Shown here: piece after piece, positions 13,411 through 25,500 of the stretch
Layout: each line of letters begins with the position of its first letter
Numbering within the stretch: the first letter of the stretch is position 1
Origin: Aquilaria yunnanensis
Taxonomy: Eukaryota > Streptophyta > Magnoliopsida > Malvales > Thymelaeaceae
Length of the DNA stretch: 64,000 nt
Assembly: GCA_039654915.1 (NCBI GenBank)
Contig: CM077597.1
Span: forward strand, 24,836,001 to 24,900,000
Direction: 5' to 3'
Position numbers and translations under genes: made by a program
The notes under the pieces: generated by a model
The model's database searches: none
Seen by the model: the letters and a program-made list of their open reading frames with translations, nothing else
Told to the model about the DNA's origin: nothing

Positions 13411-15841
13411 GGTAGAACTAGAAGCCAATGTCACATTTTTCAATTTTTGTTCTATTTTTTAATTATTTTGTCTTCAATGACAAGTTTCGTAGAAGGATAT
13501 ATGCACATAAAATTCTAACAGTAGGTAGAATGAAAACAATAATGTGTCAACTGTGTCTTATCCACACATCCTTATGTATGTATTTACCATCCTGCACAAG
13601 TATAGTACTTTCTAGCTCCAAAAAGATAAATATTATTTTTTTAATCTGTCCCATAAAGATTAACTGTTTGGAAAATATTTGATATTTAATTTATCTTATT
13701 ATTCTCATTTTATTTTTATTTTCTCAAAATCTAAAAATTACACAAAATTAAAATTTTTTTAATCTTCATTTAAATTCTCACTACACAAAATAAAGGAGAA
13801 AATTCTTTTATTTTAGCTTCAGGAGTTAAATGGAAAGAACAACAAAAATTACATAAAACAATTCATTATTCAAAATAGGATAGAAGAAAGGACTAATAAG
13901 TTTGTCCTACCATAACTATGCTCCAAGTAATTAATTTTAAAACAAAATAAATATTCAAATTATGAATTTTCATTAAATAATCAGTAATCAAATTTAGTAA
14001 ATTATACAATTAACTATATTAATATGAAAATTGAAAAAAAAATGTTGCTTTTTTGTTTGCTAGTTTTGTGTTGTCTTGATTCCAAGCCATAGACTTCCTG
14101 CAGCCTCCCCCTCGCTTTTAGCTAAACGAATATATGCATATAAAATTCTAATAGTAGGTAGAATGAAAATAATAATGTGTTAATGTGTCTTATCCATATA
14201 TCCTTATGTCTATATTTACCATCCTGCACGAGTATAGTTCCTTCTAGTTCCAAAAAGATAAATACTATTTTTTTTAGCTGTCCCACGAAGGATTAACTGT
14301 TTGAAAAATATTTGGTATTTAATTTATTTTATTATTCTCAATTTATTTTTATTTTTTTAAAATAAAAAACTTACATAAAATTAAATTTATTTTCTAATAT
14401 TTATTTAAATTCTCACTACGTAAAATAAGAAAAAACTTCCTTTAATTGAGCTTGGAGAGTGAAATGGAAAGAACAATAAAAATTACATAAAAAAGTACAT
14501 TATTCAAAATAGCACAAAAGAAAGAACTAATAAGTTTGTCCTATTATAACTCTGCTTGAAGTAACTAATTTTAAAACAAAAGAAATATTCAAATTATGAA
14601 TTTTCATTAAATAATCAGTAATCAAATTTAGGAAATTATATAATTAACTATATTAATATGAAAATTGAAAAAAGAAATTGTTGCTTTTCTTTTATCTAAT
14701 TTTATGTTGTCTTGATTTGAAGCCGTAGACTTCCTGCAGCCTCCCCGTCTCCCCTAGAAGAATCAAGTCGCGCTAAACAAGAATTGTTTTTCTTCCTACC
14801 GGTCGCAATGCAGCTGTGGCCCTCCAACTTTGCAGCCTAGACGAGTCACTCTTCAAACTATATAATTCAATCCACATCAGCCCCCTAACTTGGGTGCTCG
14901 GTTCATGTTTGTCCAAACCCGATAAAATCACTAATTCCATTCTTTTTATCTTTGGATAATAACAAATTCAATTTGTAATTCTACTAATTTTGAATTTTCC
15001 ACCTAAATTAATAATTAACCCGTTAGCATTGACAATTATATCATTGGAAAATTGAGCTAACTTCAAACACTTTATTGTACCAAATAATCTATGTGGTGGA
15101 GACTATAGCTCACTCCTAAATGATTATTCATCAAGTTTTTAACCCTAGCGGCAGAGGGATTACGGGCGCTGGGGGGTGGCCCCCAAACATTTTGCAAATT
15201 ATATCTATTATATATAGGTATATGTAAAAATAAAGATGAAAAAATTACATTATTTTTCTTGTGGCCTCCCAATTTTTTAATTATAAAATATGACAATAAT
15301 TTTATAAAGTATAGATGTTAAATGGTAATAATTTTCTCTATCTTAGTAAAATTAGAAATAAATGCATGTGGCTGATTTGTGTGAGAAATGTAGGAAAAGT
15401 CCAACATCAAACATTTAATTTTACTCTCTTCATAAAAAATAATTAATTGTTTGCGTTTTGATTTGAAAATGGTAATATATGAGGCAGGGCATCCCACCTT
15501 CGGTTTTCCCAACTTACCATCGGCCTTTTTTTCCTGCTCATCGTTGGCCGCCCATCATGAATGTTCGCTTCTTGTTTTCAATTTCCTTGCCATTGCTTTG
15601 CTCACAAATGTTGTCATTGTCACGTGGGAACACATGCAGATTTTCTGCCAACCTACGGACTAAGTTACAAAGATTGTCAAAATTTGAGAATTAAGTTAAT
15701 ATGAGTCATAGTTAAAGGACTAACTCGTGCAAGTTTTTAAAGGGCCGCGGCGGGGGGGGGGGGGGGGGGCTGTAGGCCTATATTAGTTTACTAAGATCAC
15801 CGTTGGCTCCTTTATATGTAATCATTTAAATATATATACCA
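13411..15841. repeat. Array unit 3, long form (2.43 kb), uninterrupted
   Basis: The cleanest full unit. The 'gtaggtagaatga' block occurs at 13521 and 14154 (633 bp apart), and the hAT-end-like block with GGGGGGTGGCCCCC is at about 15170. The right part of the Mutator-like element closes the unit, with an 18-base G run. Non-coding as far as I can see. Confidence 0.85.
15752..15769 (+). repeat. Poly-G tract (18 G)
   Basis: A G homopolymer preceded by GGGCCGCGGC, at the same relative position as the G run in unit 1. It is unusual in such A+T-rich surroundings. Confidence 0.95.
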
Positions 15842-18499
15842 GGTAGAACTAGAAGACAATGTAACATTTTTCAATTTTTGTTCTATTTTTAAATTTTTTT
15901 GTCTTCACTGACAAGTTGCGTAGAAGGATATATGCACATAAAATCTAACAGTAGGTAGAATGAAAATAATAATGTGTCAGCTGTGTCTTATCCACACATC
16001 CTTATGTCTGTATTTACTATCCTGCATAAGTATAATACTTTCTAGCTCCAAAAAGATAAATACTACTCCCTCCGTCTCGATTTCTTTGATTCATTTGACT
16101 TTTTGGGCTAGTTTGACTTGATTTTTTTTATATTATTGTTTGCTAGAAAAAAAATTAAAAAAATATATTTAGAAACTATAGGTCTTGATTTATTATTCAT
16201 ATATAAAGGTTTTTCATTTATATGCTAAAATGTCTAAAATAAAAAATCATAGATTAATTACTGAAAAGTGAATGGTGCAAAGAATTTGGGATGGAGGGAG
16301 TATTTTTTTTATCTGTCCCATAAGGATTAACTGTTTGGAAAATATTTGATATTTAATTTATCTTATTATTCTCATTTTATTTTTATTTTCTCCAAATCTA
16401 AAAATTACACAAAATTAAATTTTTTTAATCTTTATTTAAATTCTCACTACACAAAATAAAGAAAAAAATTCTTTTATTTTAGCTTCAAGAGTGAAATGGA
16501 AGAACAATAAAAATTACATAAAACAATTCATTATTCAAAATGGGATAGAAGAAAGAACTAATAAGTTTGTCCTACCATAACTCTGCTGCAAGTAATTAAT
16601 TTTAAAACAAAATAAATATTCAAATTATGAATTTTCATTAAATAATTAGTAATCAAATTTAGTAAATTGTACAATTAACTATGTTAATATGAAAATTGAG
16701 AAAAAAAATTGTTGCTTTTCTGTTTGCTAATTTTGTGTTGTCTTGATTCGAAGCCATAGACTTCCTGCAGCCTCCTCCTCCCTTTTAGCTAAACGAATAT
16801 ATGCATATAAAATTCTAATAGTAGGTAGAATGAAAATAATAATGTGTTAAGTGTGTCTTATCCACATATCCTTATGTCTATGTTTACCATCCTGCACGAG
16901 TATAGTACCTTCTAGTTCCAAAAAGATAAATACTATTTTTTTAGCTGTCCCATGAAGGATTAACTGTTTGAAAAATATTTGGTATTTAATTTATCTTATT
17001 ATTCACAATTTATTTTATTTTTTTGAAATAAAAAACTTACATAAAATTAAATTTTTTTTCTAGTATTCATTTAAATTCTCACAACACAAAATAAGAAAAA
17101 AAATTCCCTTATTTTAGCTTCGAGAGTGAAATCGAAAGAACAATAAAAATTATATAAACAAATACATTATTCAAAATAGCACAAAAGAAAGAACTAATAA
17201 GTTTGTCCTATTATAACTCTGCTCGAAGTAACTAATTTTAAAACAAAAGAAATATTCAAATTATGAATTTTCGTTAAATAATCAGTATTCAAATTTAGGA
17301 AATTATATAATTAACTATATTAATATGAAAATTGAAAAAAGAAATTGTTGCTTTTCTTTTATCTAATTTTGTGTTGTCTTGATTTGAAGCCGTAGACTTC
17401 CTGCAGCCTCCCCCTCTCCCCCAGAAGAATCAAGTGGCGCTAAACAAGAATTGTTTTTCTTCCTACCGGTCGCAATGCAGCTGTGGCCCTCGAACTTTGC
17501 AGCCTAGACGAGTCACTCTTCAAACTATATAATTCAATCCACATCAGCCCCCTTACTTGGGTGCTCGGTTCATGTTTGTCCAAGCCCGATAAAATCACTA
17601 ATTCCATTCTTTTTATCTTTGGAAAATAAAAAATTCAATTTGTAATTCTACTAAATTTAAATTTTCCACCTAAATTAATAATTAACCCGTTAGCATTGAC
17701 AATTATATCATTGCAAAATTGAGCTAACTTCAGACACTTTAATGTATCAAATAATCTATCTGGTGGAGACTATAGCTCACTTCTAAATGATTATTCATCA
17801 AGTTTTAGCCCTAGTGGCATGGGGATTATGGGCGCTGGGGGGTGCCTCGCAAACATTTTGCAAATTATATGTATTATATATAGGTATATGTAAAAATAAA
17901 GACAAAATAATTACATTATTTTTCTTGTGGCCTCCCCAATTTTTTAATTATAAAACATAACAGTAATTTTATAAAGTATAGATGTAAAATGGTCATAATT
18001 TTCTCTATCTCACTAAAATTATACATAAATGCAGGTGGTTGATTTGTGTGAGAAATGTAGGAAAAGTCAAACATCAAACATTTAATTTTACTCTCTTTAT
18101 AAAAAATAATGAATTGTTTGTGTTTTGATCTGGAAATGGTAATATACAAGGCAGGGTATCCCACCTTCGATTTCCCCAGCTTAACATCGGCCTTTTTTTC
18201 TTGCTCATCGTTGGCAACGCATAACCGATGTTCTCTTCTCGTTTTCAATTTCCTTGCCATTGCTTTGCTCACCAATGTTGTCATTGTCACCTGAGAACAC
18301 ATGGACGTTTTCCGCCAACCTATGGACTAACTTACATAGATTGTCAACGTTTGAGGACTAAGTTAATATGAGACACAGTTGAGGAACTAACTTGTGCAAG
18401 TTTGAAAACTTGGGAGAGCAACTGTGCATTTTGGCCTATATTAATTTACTAAGATCATCGTTGGGTCTTTTATATGTAATCATTTGAATATATATACCA
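15842..18499. repeat. Array unit 4, long form, carrying a MITE
   Basis: This unit is 2,421 bp after removal of the 235-bp MITE and its TA duplication. Its two 'gtaggtagaatga' blocks (15951 and 16821) are again 633 bp apart once the MITE is subtracted. Minus-strand frame 17916-18302 is the longest of the recurring frames. The unit runs into the TSD of the hAT element at 18500. Confidence 0.8.
16066..16300. mobile_element. Stowaway-like MITE, 235 bp
   Basis: The left end CTCCCTCCGTCTCGATTTCT and the reversed right end CTCCCTCCATCCCAAATTCT are inverted repeats of the Tc1/mariner (Stowaway) type. The element is flanked by TA on both sides (16064-16065 and 16301-16302). Unit 1 and unit 2 show the uninterrupted site 'gataaatactatttttttt', so the insertion is exact. 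It encodes no protein. Confidence 0.92.
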
Positions 18500-18592
18500 G
18501 GTAGAACTATAGGTGTTCATTGGGCCGGTCCTGACACGGCCTAGCTCGGGATCGGCTCGCGTCAAGCACAGCCCAGGCTCGGTCAAAACCTA

Positions 18593-21126
18593 TGACGGCT
18601 CTCCTAGTTGAAAAAGAGTTCTAATCAAGTAAGTATTTATTTTACTTTGTTTAAGTGTTTCATTAAATTAAGTACCTCAAGTTAGCACCTTGTTAAGCAA
18701 GAAAGGTAAGCTTAACTAAGTAAGTGAATTCCTAAGTGTGATTTGGCATAGTTAAATCAAGACCATTAGTTATCCTAGCTATTAGAACCATCTTTGAAGG
18801 TTTTGAGTAATTGTGGCACTAAGTGTTCATTTAAGCCATTTAGAATTTAAGTGGCTTAAGTGTCCAAGAAAACCAAGTGTGATAAGCTTTTAGTATTTTT
18901 AGAGCAAGGGAAAGTTGGTTTTGAGTGAGAGTTGGTGACCCATTTAAAACAAATGAGAACTTGTGGGCTAAAGAGTAAGAGAGGGAGAAGTTACCTTTGA
19001 AGGGGGGGAGTAGTATAATTTGGCTAAGTCTTTCTTCCCCAAGCCATTTTGTTTCAACTCCATTTTCGTAGCTCCTTTCCTTTCTCCAAAATCACTGCAC
19101 AAAGCTTCATTTTCTTGCAATTCTTCATCAATTTGTGAAGGCCCAAGGTGTTGGTAGGAAGCCCCAAGGTTCTTGGTTGGTGTTCTAGCTTCAATTAGCT
19201 CTTGGAGGCTTGTTTGCACTCAAAATTCGTGGGTAAGCTTCTTGGGTTCTCATGGGTTGGTTCTAAGTTGTTTCCATAGCTAGAAATGGTCTTGGTTTGA
19301 AGTATTTGGTGCCATATCACATTGGTTTTAGGTGTGGAACCCAAAAGGGAGCTTGGTTGAGCTAAGGTGGCTTGTGTTCCAATTCTTGCTTTGTAGCTAA
19401 ATTGAGGTAAGGGTTCAAGTTAATTAAGCTCAAATAATGCATAGAAATGTAGTGTTTTGTGCGGGAATGAGTTAGAAACAAGACCCAAGTGATTTGAGTT
19501 TGGGATGAGAAAGTTTGAGCAGTTTTCGTGCAAGGTCGCACGCTGTCGCGCAACACTGGAAAGCGTTGGCGACGCGTCGCCAGTGTCGACACCATATTGG
19601 CGACCCGAGTTGGCGACTCGTCGCTGAGAAGTGAAAGTTCTCCGAACACTGATGCCTTTGGTGACTCGTCGCCAACGGCGCCGCCAAGGCATTTTGCCCC
19701 CAAGCTCCGGGCATCCTAAGAGTGTCTCAAACTCTCGGTTTTCATCCTTAGGCTAAGTTAAGACATTCCGTAGCCTAGGTTGGGTCTAGAACTCGTTCCT
19801 AAGCTGGGAATTATGCATTATTTAAGTGGTAGTTAAGTTGTGTGGTTAAGAAAGAGTATGAATTGGTGGCTAAGATAATCAAGGTGCTTAAGCTTCTAAA
19901 TAAGCGCTAAGGGGATTAAGTGGGTTTTTAGACTCTTTGTTGGCCGAGTATAACATCATTTACCTATGGTCAATGAAGAGAAAAACCTAAGTCGATCCCG
20001 ACCGAACCAATTGGTTTGGTAAGTAAGCCACAACGAATGCTCTAAGTGAAACCTTAAGGGTTTGGCTAGTTAAACCACATAGGATGGCTACCTTGTGCAA
20101 TAACTTAACGGTAAAGGCGGGTAAGTTTGAGAGGGGTGACGACCTACTTTAGAACCCGTAGGTGGGACTTAAGGGAGGTAAAGTACCCGGGATACGAGGG
20201 CCAGTATCTCAAGTACCTCCGCCGTTTGACCTCCCGGCAAGTTTTATGGCACCTAGAGTGCAGAAAGTCCCAAGTGCAAGTGTTATGTACATTTCATATC
20301 ATACATTCATGCATTGCATATCTTATACATGTTTGTTGGTTGTTCGAGTTACTTGTTGGTTGATTCATTTGTTTAGTTGCTTGTTTGCCATGGTTGCATC
20401 TTGGTTGCTGTTATCTTCTTGCAGGTACTCAAGGGACCCTTACTGAGTACTTTCAAGTACTCACTCCCTTAAGTTTATTGTGCAGGTTCTAACTTCGGGC
20501 CTAGTCACTAGTGGCTAGCTGAGGCCTAAGCTTTCTCTTTTGCAGGTACTTTTCTTTGGGAATCCTTGTGATTCTAAGTTACTTGTGGTATAAGCTATGT
20601 GCTAACTAAGTTTATGCCTTTGTAGTGTAAAGGCTAAGAGTGCACAAGAACTAAGGAAGGGCTTGCACTTGGAGCTTGGATAGCTCAAGGTGGGGCTCAA
20701 GTAGATGATCTTAGTTAGATTTTTGTCTCTTGTATATAGTACCTTGTGTACTAAGAAAGTTGCCTCTAATAGGATACATTGTGATGTAAATCCATCTTGT
20801 TACTTTTGGGTGCATGCTAGAAGTGTAATGTATGCACAAACTATTACTTGTAGTCGAAGTAACTAGTATTTCTCTGTCTTGGCACATTTTAAGTATGTTT
20901 TATCAGAAATGCTCGAGCAACGTTTTCAACAAATGATCTATTTATTCATTTGCATTGCCAGCACAAAAGCATGCATATCTTAAACTGAGTAGGTTAAGGA
21001 ACTAGTTGCATATAAATTATTTTAATTTATATCGACGAGTAATAGTTAGCCAATAGTAACCTAGTGGGATTCATAGTCCCTAAGGGCCTACAAGATTATG
21101 GGGCACTGGGGCCCCGTTCCGCGACA
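18593..21126 (+). repeat. 5' LTR of the gypsy element (2,534 bp)
   Basis: Begins TGACGGCTCTCC and ends GTTCCGCGACA. It is nearly identical to the 3' LTR apart from scattered substitutions. The most variable part is a CpG-rich stretch at about 19540-19690, with repeated GGCGACNCGTCGCC motifs, including the perfect 16-base palindrome at 19567-19582. Confidence 0.95.
19567..19582. repeat. Perfect CpG palindrome TGGCGACGCGTCGCCA in the LTR
   Basis: A 16-base self-complementary motif. Degenerate versions follow at about 19608-19625 and 19649-19664. The 3' LTR has a mutated version at this place and a perfect one at 27085-27100. Confidence 0.9.
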
Positions 21127-21131
21127 GTTTT

Positions 21132-21146
21132 TGGTATCAAAACGGG
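21132..21146 (+). other. Primer-binding site of the gypsy element
   Basis: TGGTATCAAAACGGG lies five bases after the 5' LTR. The first eight bases match the initiator-Met-tRNA complement TGGTATCA common in plant LTR elements; the following bases deviate from the usual GAGCC, so the site is a degenerate match. Confidence 0.75.
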
Positions 21147-21265
21147 TCATTGTTCATAGTAGAGGCAATAAGTGAACTAAGATCTAAGTGTTCTTGTGCT
21201 AAGTGCGGTTAGTATTGCTTATAAGTTGCTCTGGGTGCGGTCTTCTGGCTGTGGTTGCAGGTATT

Positions 21266-22530
21266 ATGGTGAACACTCGGTCAGGTACTGCTACTGAGGT
21301 TCAGGGTTCTGGTGCAGGAACTAGTGACCCTAGTGGGGCAGACATGAGAGAAGTGGTTTCCCTGTTGAGGAGACGTAATGAGTCAATGGACCGGATGCTA
21401 CATGGCATGGCTATTCTACTTGAGGAGCGTGCTCAACCTCCAGTTCAGGGGGAGACATTGGAGGACCTAATGGGGTAAGGGCCGAAATGCACCAAGGCCC
21501 AGCGGTGCACCAAGGTCAGGGGAGAAATCCCCCGCCCCAAGGGCAAGTGCAAGGTTAAGAGCAAGTAAATGAGCGTGTTCAAGTGGATTCCGATGAGGAC
21601 AGTGAGGAAGAAGATGAGGAGGACATCCATCCACAGAGGAGAAGAAGGAGACCTGTTATTCCAGACCATATGGGACTTGTTTCCTTATGCCGAGATATCA
21701 ATACTCCAAAGTTCAATGGCATAGGAGATCCCGACATGGCTGAGGGATGGTTGTATCAGATTAATGAAATCTTCAGGAACATGAAGTTGGATGATAAAGC
21801 CAAGATGGATTTGGTGCCTTTCTTCTTAGAAGGCAAGGCTTCCTTATGGTGGAAAGATGTCATGGAGAGGCTTGACTCTTATAATGAAGGTAGGCTCGGG
21901 CAAAGACCTAAAGAGCTTGATTGGAGCGAATTTGAGAAGGAATTTCAGAATGAATTCAACAGTGAGGCGGCCCAGGATCAAAAGCGAATTGAATTTGATG
22001 AGTTGATACAAGGAAGGTTGACAGTCCATGAATATGAAAGGAAGTTTAGTTCTCTTTTTCGGTATGCACCTCATTTGGCCGGGAAAGATGAACTAAAGGC
22101 AAAGAAGTTCATTCGTGGACTTAAGGTGGAATTAAGGAGTTTCTTGATGGTGATTGGAGTTCGGACTTATCATGAGGCTGTCCAAAAGGCCTTAGTATTG
22201 GAAAGGGAACTGATGAAGGCAAAACCTAAGGATAAGGCCAATGAGCCGAGGGTACCGGTGCACTCAAGGTTGACGGACAAAAGGCCTATTATGGGAGGAG
22301 ACCAAGGACCCTCCAAGAAAATCAAGAAGGTTGGGAAGGGCCGTTGTCCTAAGTGTCAAAGATTTCATGGTAACAAACCTTGCACCCTTGGAACCGATCT
22401 TTTTAATTACTACTGCCAGCCGGGACATTGGGCTAAGGAGTGCCCAAGGCTTAGGCAGGATCAAGGTCAAGGAAGACCGGGAACCTCAGGAGCCGGAAGT
22501 GCTTTTGTCAGAGCCCCTGTGCCACCATGA
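21266..22530 (+). pseudogene. gag: gag of the gypsy element (capsid/nucleocapsid), frameshifted
   Basis: The start at 21266 opens with MVNTRSG, a common beginning of plant gypsy Gag. The frame is lost by one indel near 21460-21478; the downstream frame continues in register from about 21463, with a TAA at 21556. From 21583 an acidic stretch (EDSEEEDEED) is followed by the retrotransposon Gag domain: DPDMAEGWLYQINEIF, then LEGKASLWWKD, then the EFNSEAAQDQKRIEFDELIQ region. A zinc-knuckle region follows at about 22340-22460. Its first part is CPKCQRFHGNKPC; the second, YYCQPGHWAKECP, has lost one Cys and one residue of the usual CxxCxxxGHxxxxC. A TGA at 22528 sits where the frame would continue into the protease. 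Gag would form the virus-like particle. Confidence 0.88.
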
Positions 22531-22572
22531 GTTTTTGCTTTAACCAGCCAAGCACCCAGGGAGCCTACAGCC

Positions 22573-25500
22573 GTGCAAGGTAACTTTAATGTTCAGGATA
22601 GTAGTATTAGAATTCTGTTTGATACTGGTGCTACTATTTCTGTCATTTCCTTAAGCATGGTTGTTAAGTTTGATTTACAGAGAACTTTGTTGGATGAGAT
22701 GAGATTCATTAAGTCTGTTGGGAGGAATATTGTTTTTACCAATGAGTTGGTCATAGGGTATCCTTTGGAATTAGGAGGTCGTAAGTTTTTGAGTGACCTT
22801 TGGGTCTTGACTTCGATTCCTTATGATGTTGTCCTTGGGATGGATTGGTTAAGTAGGTATAAGGCCTAGATCGACTGTGCAGGTTATAAGGTCACCCTTG
22901 AGGATGCCTCAGGGGTAAGTGTGACTTGCACGGGCGGTTTGGCAAGTAGTGCTAAGAGTTTGCACCTTAAGTTGATGGAGTCCATTCCCATTTCGAGTGA
23001 GGTGGTGACTTACTCGCTGAATGGGGTGGCAGTCGAGGAGCAACTCAAGGAAATTCAAGTAGCCAATCTATTTCCAGAAGTTTTTCCTGTAGACCTCCCA
23101 GGATTACCCTCAAGAAGGGAGATTGAATTCTCCATACACTTACAGCCTGGGGCAAAACCAATTTCTATACCTCCTTATAGAATGTCAGCACCTGAAATGG
23201 ATGAACTGAAAAAGCAATTAGAAGAATTGCTTGAGAAGGGCTTTATAAGGCCAAGTGTTTCCCCGTGGGGTGCTCTAGTGTTGTTTGTAAAGAAAAAGGA
23301 TGGAACCTTAAGGTTATGCATAGATTATAGAAAACTGAATGTAGTGACTGTAAAGAACAAGTACCCATTGCCCAGAATTGATGACCTATTTGATAGATTA
23401 AGAGGGGCGAAGGTCTTCTCCAAAATAGACCTAAGGTCTGGATATTTCCAGATAAGAGTAAGGGAGGAAGATATCCCAAAGACTGCATTCAGGACTAGGT
23501 ATGGGCATTATGAGTGTACGATTATGCCGTTTGGAGTGACTAATGCTCCGGCAGTTTTCATGGATACCATGAATCGGATTTTTAGGCCCTACCTAGATCA
23601 GTTTGTTGAGGTGTTTATTGATGATATTTTGGTATATTCCCAGACTCCCCACGAGCATGAAAAACATTTAGAGATAGCTTTGCAAGTGCTCAAGAATAAT
23701 CAATTTTATGCAAAACTATCTAAGTGCCAATTTTGGGCAAGTGAAATTCCTTTCCTTGGACATATTATAAATGCTCAGGGATTAAGTGTGGACCCAGAAA
23801 AGGTAAAGGCTGTGGTGGAGTGGAAATGCCCAACAACTGTAACTGAAGTTAGGAGTTTCTTGGGGTTGGCGGGCTATTACCGAAGGTTTATTGAGAAATT
23901 CTCTATAATAGCTTCGTCATTGACTGCCTTGACAAAGAAGGCACAAAAGTTCATTTGGACTCCTAAGTGTGAGGAAAGTTTTCAGGAACTTAAGAAGAGG
24001 TTAATTTCTGCTCCCATCTTAATCCTACCAGATCCGCATGAGACTTTTGTGGTATACACCGATGCATCTGGGACAGGATTAGGATGTGTGTTGATGCAGG
24101 ATAAGCAAGTGATTGCATATGGGTCTAGGCAGTTAAGGCCTAACGAGTTGAATTACCCAGTGCATGATCTTGAGTTAGTAGTAGTTGTGTTTGCTTTAAA
24201 GCTTTGGAGACATTACCTTATGGGAAGATCCTTTAAGATCTTTACGGACCATAAAACTTTGAAGTATTTATTTACCCAAAAGGATCTTAACATGAGGTAA
24301 AGAAGATGGATCGAGTATATCAAGGATTATGATTGCTCGAAAGATTATTGTTCTGGTAAGGGCAATGTGGTTGCTGATGCCTTGAGCTGTAAGTATTCTG
24401 GAGTTCTTCTCTCCAAGGATCAAGTAGTACATACCTTAAAAGATCCTGTTATGGAACATTTCACAGTTTTATATGAAATATGGAGAGGTTGGGAAATGGC
24501 TCAAGTCATGGTCCTTGAAATTCAGTCAGCATGGCTGGCTAGGGTTAAGCAAGCTCAAGAGAATGACCGAAATTTGAAAAGAATTTCTAGGGAGGAAAGG
24601 CATAGTACTGTGTTGAAGGAATTTCAGTACAACGATGGGTTACTTTATTATGGTGACCAGCTCTATGTGCCAGTTGAATTAAGGCAACAGGTGTTGCCGG
24701 AAGCACATATGAGTAAGCTTAGTGTTCACCCTGGTTTGAATAAGATGTACCATGACCTTAGGACTCATTTCTGGTGGCCAAAGTTTAAGAGAGACATATA
24801 TGAATATGTGTCTAAGTGCCTCACCTGTTAGATGGTGAAGGCAGAGCACCAAAGGCCATCAGGAATGTTGCAAAGTTTACCCCTCCCAGAAAGAAAGTGG
24901 GGATCCATCACCATGGACTTTTGTGTTGGGTTGCCAAACACAAGAAGTCAGCATGATTCAATTTGGGTGGTGGTGGATAGATTGACAAAATCTGCACACT
25001 TTATCCCCATCAAAATTACTTATACCATGGAGAAGTTAGCCCAGTTGTATATCCGGGAAGTGGTAAGACTTCATGGAATCCCCGATCAGATTGTATCTGA
25101 TAGAGATCCTCGTTTTGTCTCGAGGTTTTGGAATGCCTTTCAAAAGGCTATGGGTTCCGCTGTGAACCTAAGTACTGCATATCACCCTCAAATTGATGGG
25201 CAAACTGAGCGGGTGATCCAAACCTTGGAGGATATGTTGTGAAGTTGTGTAATGGGTTTTAAAGGGGATTGGGACCAGCATCTGCCTTTGATTGAATTTT
25301 CTTATAGTAATAGCTATCAAGAAGCTATTAAGATGGCGCCCTACGAAGCTTTGTATGGGCATAAGTGTGTGACCCCTCATTGTTGGGCAGATAAAGCTGA
25401 TGAAATAATTATTGGTCTAAAAATCATTGCCGAGACCACGGCAAAGATTAAGTTGATCCAGGCAAGGATCAAAGCTGCCTCTGACCGGCAAGCTAAGTAT

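Larger units (their letters stand above)
6096..18499. repeat. Direct tandem array of four units (1.80-2.43 kb)
   Basis: The landmark GGTAGAACTAGAAGCCAATG starts at 6096, 7896, 13411, 15842 and (interrupted) 18500. After subtracting the two later insertions, the spacings are 1800, 2432, 2431 and 2421 bp. Each unit carries the same ordered landmarks: a 'gtaggtagaatgaaa' block, a 'gtagacttcctgcagcctcc' block, 'ggtcgcaatgcagctgtggc', a TAGTGGCAGAGGG/GGGGGGTGCCCC block resembling a hAT end, and the right part of a Mutator-like element. Units 2-4 repeat the first two blocks about 633 bp apart; unit 1 has them once, which explains its shorter length. The array is A+T-rich and apparently non-coding. 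Confidence 0.85.

Noticed and set aside
18968..19703. Several frames of 60-113 codons in the gypsy LTR, repeated at 26375-27140
   Set aside because: They are in LTR sequence, overlap each other in different frames and change length between the two LTRs.
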